A stretch of DNA of 40,565 nt from Phycisphaerae bacterium. GTDB taxonomy: Bacteria; Planctomycetota; Phycisphaerae; Tepidisphaerales; Tepidisphaeraceae. Under the pieces are notes generated by a model. The model saw nothing but the letters and a program-made list of their open reading frames with translations, made no database searches and was not told the origin of the DNA. Each line of letters starts with the position of its first letter. Position 1 is the stretch's first letter. The stretch covers positions 33,873-74,437 of the forward strand of contig JAUJNJ010000016.1 of assembly GCA_030448225.1 (NCBI GenBank), written 5' to 3'. Positions 1 through 7,843 of the stretch are shown in pieces. A program made the translations under genes and the position numbers.

Positions 1-2597
1 AGTCGGCGGCGCTGCCCTGCACGACGCTGTTGATCGCGGCCCGCTCGGCGTAGTTGCGGCTGCTGCACGCCGCTGTTGATGTCCGGGATCGGGCGGCGGC
101 CCCATGGTGGTCTCGACGTACCCCTTGTCCTGCGCCTCCTTCACGCACTTCTTGAAGAACGCGTCGATCGTCGAGAGCGCTTGTGGTACGCCTTGATCAG
201 CTCCCCGCCGACTGAACGTTGAGGCCCTCGATCCGCTGGGCGAGGCCGAACGCTCACGCCGTAGATAGATGCCGAAGTTGATCGTCTTCGCGTAGCCGCG
301 GCTGCTGGCGGGTCACCGCCTCCAGCGGCACGCCGAACACCTCCGACGCCACGATCCGGTGCACGTCCTCGTCCGCCTCGAACGCGCGGATGAGGGCAGG
401 CTCCTCCGTGAAGTGGGCGGAGGCTGATCTGGCTGTAGTCGGCCGTCAGCAGCACGTTCCGCACCGGGTCGCCCGGCACGAACGCGAGGCGGATCCGGCG
501 GCCCTCGTCGGTGCGGATCGGGATGTTCTGCAGGCTGGGTCGCAACTCCAGCCGGCCCGTCTCGGCCCCCGTCTGGTTGAAGCTGGCGTGGATCCGGCCG
601 GTCCTGGGGTTGAGGTAGTCGGTGAGGTTGTCGAGGTACGTGTTCTTCAGCTTCACCAGGCTGCGGTACTCGATGATGAGCTTCGGCACCTTGTGCTCGG
701 TTGCCAGCTTCTCCAGCACCTGAATGTCGGTGCTGTGGCCGGTCTTGGTCTTCATCACCGACCGCAGGCCGAGGCGGTTGAACAGCACGTCGCCGAGCTG
801 CTTCGGCGAGTCGGGGTTAAACTCGCCGCCCGCCTCCTGCATGATCTCGGCCCGCAGCTTCTCGATCCGCTCGCCGAGGACGAAGCGCTCTGCTCCTTCA
901 GCACGCTGGGGTCGACGGCGATCCCGTTCTGCTCCATCTCGACGAGGACCTCGATCAGCGGCGTCTCGAGCTCGTCGCTCATCTTTCGCAGGGTCGGCAC
1001 GCGGTCGAGCCGCGGCTTGAGGTAGTCGGCCAGCCGCAGCGCGTGTCGGCGTCCTCGGCGGCGTAGCAGGCGATGCGCGTCAGCTCGACGCGGTCCATCG
1101 TGATCTGCGCCTTGCCCTTGCCGATCAGGTCCGTCGTCGGCACCTTCTTGAAGTTCAGAGCTGCATCGCCAGCGGATCGATGCCGTACTGGTTGCGGCTG
1201 GAGTCGATGAGGAACGCGGCGATCATCGAGTCCATCTCGACGCCGCGCACGTCCACGCCCGCCTCCCGCATCACCAGGATGTCGTACTTCAGGTTGTGGC
1301 CGACCTTCTTCACCTCCGGGTCCTGGAGGATCGGCCGCAGCGCCTCGAGCACGCGGCTTGCAGGCGAGGAGTCGGACCCCAGGGCCCGCAGACCGGAACG
1401 TAATAACCGGTACCCGCTTCCCAGCTGAAGCTCATGCCGACGAGCTTCGACTTCATCGCGCCGAGGTCGTCGGTCTCGGTGTCGAACGCGAACCGCTTCT
1501 GACGTTTGAGTTCCGCCAGGAACGCGTCGAACTGCGTCGGTCTGGACGAGGTCGTACTTGCACGACGCCGGTGGCCGGCCCGGGGTAGTCGCCGGCGCGC
1601 CGCCATCGCGGGCGCGCGGGGGCCGGGGCGCGCGCCGCGCCGCCGCCGCCCATCGGGCCGAAGAGGCCGTCCTCAAACGCCATCGGCGACGAGACGCGCA
1701 TCGACCGCCCCGCCGGCGCGGCCGCCGCGCCCGCGGCCTCGCCGTCGGCGCCGATGCAGCTCAGGAGGTTCGTGAAGCCGAGCGTCTGAAAGTGCGGCTT
1801 GAGGCCGCCGGCGTTCAGGCCGGTGTACTTGCAGGCGTCGGCGGAGAACTCCATCTCCACGTCGTCCTTCAGCGTCACGAGTTGCCGGGCGACCGGCAGG
1901 CGGTCGGCGTACTTCTCGAAGTTCTCGCCATCTTCGGCGTCAGCTCGTCGAGGTGCTTCAGCACCGCGTCGGCCGAGCCGTACTTCTTCACGAGCTTCGC
2001 CGCCGTCTTCTCGCCGACACCGGGGATGCCCGGCACGTTGTCGATCGTGTCGCCCGTCAGCGTCTGCACCTCGACGGCCTCGGCCGGCGAGTAGCCGACC
2101 TTCGCCTCCATCGCCGCCACGTCGATCACCTCGTCGCCCTGAACGTCGTACATCTTCGTGCAGTCGTTGAGCACCTGGCGGAGGTCCTTGTCCTTCGAGA
2201 CGATGAACGTCTCGTACCCCCCGTTGCAGAGGCGCTGGCCATCGTGGCGATGAGGTCGTCGGCCTCGAAGCCGGGCTTGGCGAAGATCGGCACCCCCGGC
2301 GTCGCGGACGATCTGGAGGATGCGCTCCTCCTGGGGCCCGAAGTCGTCCGGGCGGCTCTTGCGCGTGGCCTTGTACTCGGGGAAGATCGCCTTGCGGAAG
2401 ACGGTCTCGTCGCCGGAGTCGATCACCATCGCCAGGTAGTCCGGCTTGCGCTGCTCGACGAGGTTGAGCAGCATCTGCGTGAAGACGTACGTCGCCTTCG
2501 TCGGCTCGCCGGTCGGGCTGGACAGGTCGCGGAACGGCGCGAAGTACGCGCGGTAGATGTGGGCGTGCCCGTCGATGATGTAGAAGGATTTGGCCAT
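1..2597 (-). CDS. polA: DNA polymerase I, partial at left edge and broken by indels
   Basis: Replication and repair polymerase with 5'-3' exonuclease, proofreading exonuclease and polymerase domains. The ATG at 2597 opens a 5'-3' exonuclease domain (MAKSFYIIDGHAHIYRAYFA, then VIDSGDETVFRK and the helix-hairpin-helix PGIPGVGEKTAAKLVKKYG). The 3'-5' exonuclease follows at about 1150-1550, with FDTETDDLGA and GHNLKYD supplying DEDD-type acidic residues, so proofreading is probably active. The polymerase domain runs off the left edge and shows TGRLELRPSLQNIPIRT and motif A LTADYSQISLR. The frame changes at least eight times (for example near 410, 890, 1050, 1155, 1390, 1540, 1920, 2235 and 2300), and each piece still reads as polA. 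I take these as sequence errors. It is divergent from the sialidase gene, 94 bp away. Family assignment is near certain; the exact protein sequence is not recoverable. Confidence 0.93.
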
Positions 2598-2691
2598 AGG
2601 GTGCCGCGGCGCGTCCGTGCCGTCGGCACGTTAATCTTAGGCAGCGGCGGCGGTACCGAAGCCGGCCGCGGCCCGAAACCGGAGGAACGCC

Positions 2692-3792
2692 TTGCGCACA
2701 ACCGCCCGATCGATCGTCCCGCTCCTGTTGATTCTCTGCCTCGGCACCGCCGGCCCCGGCGGCGGCGGCGGATGCCGCCCACCGCGGTGCCGCGCGCCGC
2801 GCTCGTCGTGGGCGGACAGGGGGTACTTCCCGTGGGCGTTGAAACTGAAGGACGGCCGCATCGCCGTCGTGCTGCGGGGCGGGGCGGCGCACGTCGGCAT
2901 CAAGGGGCGACTCGACGTCGTCTTCTCGTCCGACGACGGCAAGACCTGGACGAAGCCGGCCGTGGTGGTCGACTCCCCCACGACGACCGCAACCCCGCGT
3001 TCGGCCAAGCCGCCGACGGCACGCTCGTCGTCGCCTTCTGGCGGACCGCGAGGGACGTTCAAGGACTACGCCGCCCTCGACGACGCGGCGAAGCCGGTGT
3101 CGACATGGGTCACCCGGTCGTCCGACGGCGGCCGGACGTGGTCGGACCCTGCCGAGATCGACGTCCGCGACATCGGCTACGGCAGCCCCTACGGCAAGAT
3201 GATCACCCTGCCCGACGGCACGATGCTCATGAACATTTACGGGTACGGCGTGGAGCCCGCCGGCGCACCGCGCAAAGCCCGCGACGACCACAGCCACCTG
3301 TACCGTTCGGCCGACGGCGGCAAGACGTGGTCGCGGCTCAGCACGATCGGCCGAAACTTCAACGAGACCGGCCTGCTCCGTCTGACCGACGGCACGCTCC
3401 TGGCCGCCATGCGCTCGGCCGGCGACAAGGCGAACGTGTCGCTCACGCGCAGCGCCGACGGCGGGAATACCTGGGCCGAGCCCGAAGCGGTCACCGGGGC
3501 CGCGGCCCACCCGGCCGACCTCGTGCAACTGCCGGACAATCGCGTCCTGATGGCCGTCGGTTACCGCGCCGGCCCGTTCGGCGTGCGGCGTCTAGTCGGC
3601 GACGATCAGGGCAACTTCGACTGGGAGAAACGCACCGTCCTCAACGACGACTCCACGAACGTCGACACCGGGTACCCGAGCAGCGTCGTGCTGGCCGACG
3701 GCCGGGTCCTGACGGTTTACTATGCGGTCGGCAGCAAGGCGCATCCGGCGTGGGGCGTTCATTGCGCGGCGGTCGAACACCGGCCGGACTGA
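2692..3792 (+). CDS. BNR-repeat sialidase-like exported protein
   Basis: Predicted exported beta-propeller of the sialidase/neuraminidase type (366 aa). The N-terminus (RSIVPLLLILCLGTAG) looks like a signal peptide. Four Asp-box motifs are visible: SSDDGKTWTKP, SSDGGRTWSDP, SADGGKTWSRL and SADGGNTWAEP. Such proteins bind or cleave terminal sugars of glycans, but the substrate cannot be told, and some Asp-box proteins are not enzymes. Between about 2980 and 3055 the reading frame looks wrong: the adjacent frame reads DRNPAFGQAADGTLVVAFW, typical of the family, so two compensating indels probably garble about 25 residues. A strong hairpin follows the gene at 3848-3898. Confidence 0.8.
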   Translation: MRTTARSIVPLLLILCLGTAGPGGGGGCRPPRCRAPRSSWADRGYFPWALKLKDGRIAVVLRGGAAHVGIKGRLDVVFSSDDGKTWTKPAVVVDSPTTTATPRSAKPPTARSSSPSGGPRGTFKDYAALDDAAKPVSTWVTRSSDGGRTWSDPAEIDVRDIGYGSPYGKMITLPDGTMLMNIYGYGVEPAGAPRKARDDHSHLYRSADGGKTWSRLSTIGRNFNETGLLRLTDGTLLAAMRSAGDKANVSLTRSADGGNTWAEPEAVTGAAAHPADLVQLPDNRVLMAVGYRAGPFGVRRLVGDDQGNFDWEKRTVLNDDSTNVDTGYPSSVVLADGRVLTVYYAVGSKAHPAWGVHCAAVEHRPD

Positions 3793-3847
3793 AGAGGGCC
3801 CCCGCCGTTGGACGGGAGGTCCGATAGACGTCTCGTTTCTGGCGTCA

Positions 3848-3898
3848 TTTCGCATCCGCGCCGACGGGCCTCGCCGGGCGGCGCCGAGGGATGCGAAA
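3848..3898 (+). terminator. Long hairpin, possible terminator of the sialidase gene
   Basis: Arms TTTCGCATCC (3848-3857) and GGATGCGAAA (3889-3898) pair perfectly over 10 bp, and GCGCCG (3858-3863) with CGGCGC (3879-3884) extends the stem. A T-rich stretch (CTTTTCTT) begins 8 nt downstream rather than immediately, so Rho-independent termination is plausible but not textbook. Confidence 0.45.
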
Positions 3899-3911
3899 AC
3901 CTTCGCTTTTC

Positions 3912-3941
3912 TTGACCGTACTATTCGTTAACCACTACACT
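3912..3941 (+). promoter_or_regulatory. Sigma70-type promoter upstream of the 4060 gene
   Basis: TTGACC (3912-3917), an 18-bp spacer and TACACT (3936-3941) form a good housekeeping-sigma promoter about 119 bp before the ATG at 4060. The local AT-rich patch stands out against the GC-rich surroundings. Confidence 0.6.
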
Positions 3942-4059
3942 GCCCCTGCGCGGCGGTCGGCGGCGGCGCCGGTTCCTTCGTTTCCCGCTACCGTCGTCGC
4001 CCCCCTGCCGCCCAGAGGGTTGTTCGCCGCCTGAGAAGACTCACCTTGGAGGTTCGCCT

Positions 4060-5529
4060 ATGCCCCCCGTTGCACAGCAAGGGTCCCGGGCCGGACTGAT
4101 TTCGGCGCTCGTCATCTTCGTGATCCTGTTCGTCACGACCACGATCCTGTTCATCTACCAGACCGCCGAGACGCGCAAGCGCGACGACCTGATCGCCGCC
4201 AACACCACCCGGTACGGCAAGGCCGTCTCGGAGACGACGCTCTCCAGCCCGGAGTACAGCGAGTTGACCGCGCTGGCCGGCGAGGGGAGCGGGCCGTACG
4301 CGAACATGACCGCGATCGAGGTCGCGATGGCCCAGCGCGACGCGCTCGCCCGGTCGATCGTCGGTGCCCCGGCCAACACGAAGGACGCGCTGGGGCAGTA
4401 CCAGGCCGCCCTGAACCGGGCGACCCGTCCGGACGTGACCGCCGCCGGCGTGTCGCTGCCGAAGACCGCCGGCCTCGCGCCGGCCGTCGCGCGGCTCACC
4501 GAGCGGGTGATCGCCCAGGCGGGCGAGGCCGGCGGCCTCAACGAGCGGCTCGCCGCGGCCCAGAAGGAGACGCAGGGCACGCTCGAGGCCCAGAAGGCCC
4601 TGCTCGCCGAGCGCGACGCCGCCATCAAGGAGATCAGCGAGAAGTACAACGCGCTGGAGCAGGAGGTCACCGCCTACCGCACCGGCAGCGAGAAGAACGT
4701 CGTCGGCATCCAGACCAGCGCCACGCGCGCCATGAAGGCGGCCCAGAACCAGGCGGCCAAGCTCGTGCAGCAGGTCACGCAACTCCAGTCGAGCGTCGCG
4801 GGCAAGGACCAGGAGATCCGGACGCTCCAGACGAAGCTGGCCGACAAGCGCACGAACGTGAAGGAGCCGATCGTCCAGGCCGCCGACGGCAAGATCGTCC
4901 GCCTGCCCGGCAACGGGATGGCGTACATCAACCTCGGCTCCGGCGACCAGATCTCGCCGGGCATGACGTTCGAGGTGTACGACCAGTACACGAAGGTCCC
5001 GGCCCTGGGCGACACGCAGGAGGCGCTGTCGGACGAGACGAAGCTCCCGGTCGGCAAGGCGTCGGTCGAGGTCGTGCGCGTCAGCGCCGGCAGCAGCGAG
5101 TGCCGCGTGATCCGCAAGACCGGCGGGCAGGAGATCGTCGAGGGCGACCTGATCTCCAACGTCGTCTACGACGCCAAGACCAAGTACAACTTCGTCGTCT
5201 ACGGCAACTTCGACCTCGACCAGAACGGCACCGCCTCCTCGGCCGACGCCGAGATCGTCAAGCGCCTCATCACCCAGTGGGGCGGCAACGTCCAGGCCAA
5301 GGTGACGGCCAACGTCGACTTCGTCGTGATGGGCAAGGAGCCCGAGGTGCCCGAGCTGACCGAGGAGGAGCGGCAGGACCCGGTCCGCCAGAAGGAACTC
5401 GAGGAGGCGACCGCCGCCAGCGAGGCGTACGCGAACATCGTGTCGCGGGCGACCGAGCTGCACATCCCGATCATGAACCAGAACCGCTTCCTCTACTTCA
5501 GCGGCTACTACGCCCAGGCCGGCCGGTAA
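4060..5529 (+). CDS. Membrane-anchored coiled-coil protein with EF-hand-like and BRCT-like C-terminal segment
   Basis: I do not recognise a named family (489 aa). The ATG is preceded by a good GGAGG site. Residues 13-33 form one hydrophobic segment, so the protein is probably anchored with the rest outside the cytoplasm. Residues from about 150 to 270 are Ala/Gln/Glu-rich and predicted coiled coil (AAQKETQGTLEAQKALLAER, QAAKLVQQVTQLQ). After this comes a small beta-rich region (INLGSGDQISPGMTFEVYD) and then a C-terminal domain. The latter carries a calcium-loop-like D-x-D-x-N-G at residues 385-390 and a segment resembling a BRCT fold (VVYGNF, then LITQWGG, then VDFVVMG). The likely role is structural, in the envelope; that is inference. 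The gene is single, with its own promoter and a strong terminator. Confidence 0.85.
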   Translation: MPPVAQQGSRAGLISALVIFVILFVTTTILFIYQTAETRKRDDLIAANTTRYGKAVSETTLSSPEYSELTALAGEGSGPYANMTAIEVAMAQRDALARSIVGAPANTKDALGQYQAALNRATRPDVTAAGVSLPKTAGLAPAVARLTERVIAQAGEAGGLNERLAAAQKETQGTLEAQKALLAERDAAIKEISEKYNALEQEVTAYRTGSEKNVVGIQTSATRAMKAAQNQAAKLVQQVTQLQSSVAGKDQEIRTLQTKLADKRTNVKEPIVQAADGKIVRLPGNGMAYINLGSGDQISPGMTFEVYDQYTKVPALGDTQEALSDETKLPVGKASVEVVRVSAGSSECRVIRKTGGQEIVEGDLISNVVYDAKTKYNFVVYGNFDLDQNGTASSADAEIVKRLITQWGGNVQAKVTANVDFVVMGKEPEVPELTEEERQDPVRQKELEEATAASEAYANIVSRATELHIPIMNQNRFLYFSGYYAQAGR

Positions 5530-5561
5530 ACGCGACGGCCGCGACCTTCTGAGCCAACGCC

Positions 5562-5602
5562 CGACGCCCGGAGTGACCGATCACTCCGGGCGTCGCCGTT
5601 TT
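5562..5602 (+). terminator. Rho-independent terminator after the 4060 gene
   Basis: A perfect 15-bp stem (5562-5576 with 5581-5595, loop CCGA) is followed by CCGTTTT. It lies 32 bp after the stop of the coiled-coil protein. Confidence 0.85.
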
Positions 5603-5823
5603 CGGACCCGCCGTGCAACACAGTGTGCGATGCCCAAATTGAGGTGTTTTCCGGCGGGAAGACCGAGCGCTTCCGCCCGCGGCTATGAGGTGCATTCGAC
5701 GGCTCCCGTGATGCAAGGCCACGCCGGACAGGGTCGCGGCTGGTGGCCACGTCAGCTGGCTTGAACGCATCGGCCGCGATGTTCGCAGCGCGTCTCCCCC
5801 GCGCCGCCGCGTGCGAACGTCTC
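5603..5823. other. Intergenic stretch without a gene
   Basis: Together with the terminator before it and the promoter after it, this makes a 306-bp gap (5530-5835). I see no coding region, RNA or repeat inside it. Confidence 0.5.
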
Positions 5824-5829
5824 TATAAT
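5818..5829 (+). promoter_or_regulatory. -10 element of a probably leaderless transcript
   Basis: A perfect TATAAT (5824-5829) sits 6 bp before the ATG at 5836, so initiation at normal spacing would start at or next to the start codon. No Shine-Dalgarno site and no clear -35 box are present. The 12-mer CGTCTCTATAAT recurs exactly at the rpsA promoter (17185-17196). Confidence 0.55.
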
Positions 5830-5835
5830 CCGGGC

Positions 5836-6522
5836 ATGTGCGGCCGCTACACCCTGTTCAAGCTCGAGCAGTTGCTCCAGCGCTTCCCGTGGATCGAGGT
5901 GCCCCCCGCCGACGCGATCGCGCGGTACAACGTCGCGCCCACGCAGCCGGTGCTGGCGGTGTCCAACGCGGAGCCGGACCGGTTCGCGCACTTCCACTGG
6001 GGGCTCGTCCCGCCGTGGGCGAAGGACCCGTCGATCGGCGGGCGCATGATCAACGCGCGGGCCGAGACGCTCGCCGAGAAGCCGGCGTTCCGCAACGCGC
6101 TGCGGCGGCGCCGGTGCCTCGTGCCCGCCGACGGCTTCTACGAGTGGCGCCGCGAGCCGGACGGCAAGACCAAGACCCCCATGTACATCCGCATGAAGTC
6201 CCGCGAGCCGTTCGCGTTCGCCGGGCTGTGGGAGACTTGGCGCTCACCCGACGGCACCTCCCTCCCGAGTTGCACGCTCATCACCGGCATGCCCAACGAG
6301 GTCGTCGCCCCGATCCACGACCGCATGGTCGTGATCCTGCGCCCCGAGCACTACCAGCAGTGGCTCGACCCCGGCGAACGCGCGCCCGAAGACCTCGCCC
6401 CCCTGCTCGCCCCCTACCCGGCCGCCGAGATGGAGGCGCACCCCGTCTCCCGGACCGTCAACAGCCCCCGCAACGAGACCGCCGACTGCATCGCGCCCGT
6501 GACCGCCGAAACGCTCTTCTAG
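5836..6522 (+). CDS. SOS response-associated peptidase (SRAP/HMCES/YedK family)
   Basis: Senses abasic sites in single-stranded DNA and forms a covalent thiazolidine crosslink through Cys2. I start the gene at the ATG at 5836 because it gives MCGRYTLF, placing the catalytic Cys at position 2 after Met removal; the frame is open further upstream but that would bury the Cys. Family motifs are complete: YNVAPTQPVLAV, HWGLVPPWAKDP, MINARAETLAEKPAFRNAL, CLVPADGFYEWRRE (catalytic Glu) and PIHDRMVVIL (catalytic His). The length of 228 aa is normal. Translation is probably leaderless. It stands 106 bp before apgM, so co-transcription is possible but unproven. Confidence 0.95.
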   Translation: MCGRYTLFKLEQLLQRFPWIEVPPADAIARYNVAPTQPVLAVSNAEPDRFAHFHWGLVPPWAKDPSIGGRMINARAETLAEKPAFRNALRRRRCLVPADGFYEWRREPDGKTKTPMYIRMKSREPFAFAGLWETWRSPDGTSLPSCTLITGMPNEVVAPIHDRMVVILRPEHYQQWLDPGERAPEDLAPLLAPYPAAEMEAHPVSRTVNSPRNETADCIAPVTAETLF

Positions 6523-6628
6523 CGCGCGCGGACCGCGCACCGATGACCGGCGCGGCGGCGGTCGAGGACGTTCGCTCGGATCGAAAAGATTGACGTGATG
6601 CCGGCGGCGCCGGACAACGTCGCAACTC

Positions 6629-7828
6629 ATGAAGTACGCCATCATCATCCCCGACGGGGCGGCCGACGAGCCCCTGAAGGAACTCGGCGGCAGAACCCCG
6701 CTCGAGGCGGCCGAGACGCCGAACATGGACCGCGTCGCCGCCGAGGGGCGGCAGGGCCTCGCCCGCACGGTCCCGGACGGCTTCGAGAGCGGCAGCGACG
6801 TCGCGACGATGACGCTCCTGGGCTACGACCCGGCCGTCTACCACACCGGCCGGGCCCCGCTCGAGGCCGCGGCGCGGCGCATCCCGCTGGCGCCGACGGA
6901 CTGGGTCTTCCGCTGCAACCTCGTCACCGTCCTCGGCGGCGTGATGAAGGACCACTCGGCCGGCGGCATCTCCGACGCCGAGGCGCGGCGCCTCCTCGAC
7001 CTCCTCGCCCGCTCGCTCGACCTCGGCGGGTGGGAGTTCCACGCCGGCGTCAGCTACCGCAACCTCCTCGTCTACCGCGGCGCCGCGGAGTTCGACGTGC
7101 TCACCCGCCCGCCCCACGAGATCCCCGAGGAGCCGATCGCCGGCCACCTGCCCAAGGGCGCCGGCAGCGAGATCCTCCGGCGGATCATGGAGCGCTCGGC
7201 CGACCTGTTCGACGGGCACGAGATCAACGCCGCCCGCAACGCCGCCGGCCACAACCCCGCGACGCAGGTCTGGCTCTGGGGCCAGGGCCACGCGCCGGCG
7301 ATGCCGACATTCCGGGAGCGCTTCGGCGTCGCGCGCGGCGCGATGATCACCGGCGTCGACCTCCTGCGCGGCCTGGCCGCCCTGCTCGGCTGGGCGAACC
7401 TCGACGTCGAGGGGATGACGAGCTTCCACGACACGAACTACGTCGGCCAGGGCGACGCCACCGCCGCCGCCCTCGACGACTACGACCTCGTCTTCTCCCA
7501 CGTCGAGTCCCCCGACGAGGCCAGCCACCAGGCCGACTGGCGGACGAAGGTGGCGGCGATCGAGCACATCGACCGGCACGTCGTTGGCCCGACCCTCGAC
7601 AAGCTCCGCACGTTCCCCCAGTGGCGGATCCTCGTCATGCCCGACCACCCCACCAACATCAGCACGCGCAAGCACGGCTACGCCCCCAGCCCTTTCGCCA
7701 TGGCCGGCACCGGCGTCACGCCGAACAGCCCCGCCCCCTACTCCGAGCGCAACGCCGCCGCGGGCGGCTTGAACATCGAGCGCGGCCACGAGTTGATGGA
7801 GCATTTCCTCCGCGGCGGGAACGACTAG
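6629..7828 (+). CDS. apgM: Cofactor-independent phosphoglycerate mutase, archaeal type (ApgM)
   Basis: Interconverts 2- and 3-phosphoglycerate in glycolysis and gluconeogenesis in the cytoplasm, without 2,3-bisphosphoglycerate. The protein (399 aa, the usual size) belongs to the alkaline-phosphatase superfamily. Metal and catalytic motifs are visible: IIPDGAADEP at the N-terminus, the serine in SGSDVATMTLLGYDP, SHVESPDEASHQ, and MPDHPT near the C-terminus followed by KHGYAPSPFAMAG. Some members act in homoserine or phosphonate metabolism, but the motif set favours the mutase. No Shine-Dalgarno site is visible. The next gene starts 15 bp after its stop. Confidence 0.93.
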   Translation: MKYAIIIPDGAADEPLKELGGRTPLEAAETPNMDRVAAEGRQGLARTVPDGFESGSDVATMTLLGYDPAVYHTGRAPLEAAARRIPLAPTDWVFRCNLVTVLGGVMKDHSAGGISDAEARRLLDLLARSLDLGGWEFHAGVSYRNLLVYRGAAEFDVLTRPPHEIPEEPIAGHLPKGAGSEILRRIMERSADLFDGHEINAARNAAGHNPATQVWLWGQGHAPAMPTFRERFGVARGAMITGVDLLRGLAALLGWANLDVEGMTSFHDTNYVGQGDATAAALDDYDLVFSHVESPDEASHQADWRTKVAAIEHIDRHVVGPTLDKLRTFPQWRILVMPDHPTNISTRKHGYAPSPFAMAGTGVTPNSPAPYSERNAAAGGLNIERGHELMEHFLRGGND

Positions 7829-7843
7829 GGGAGCGCGAAGATC

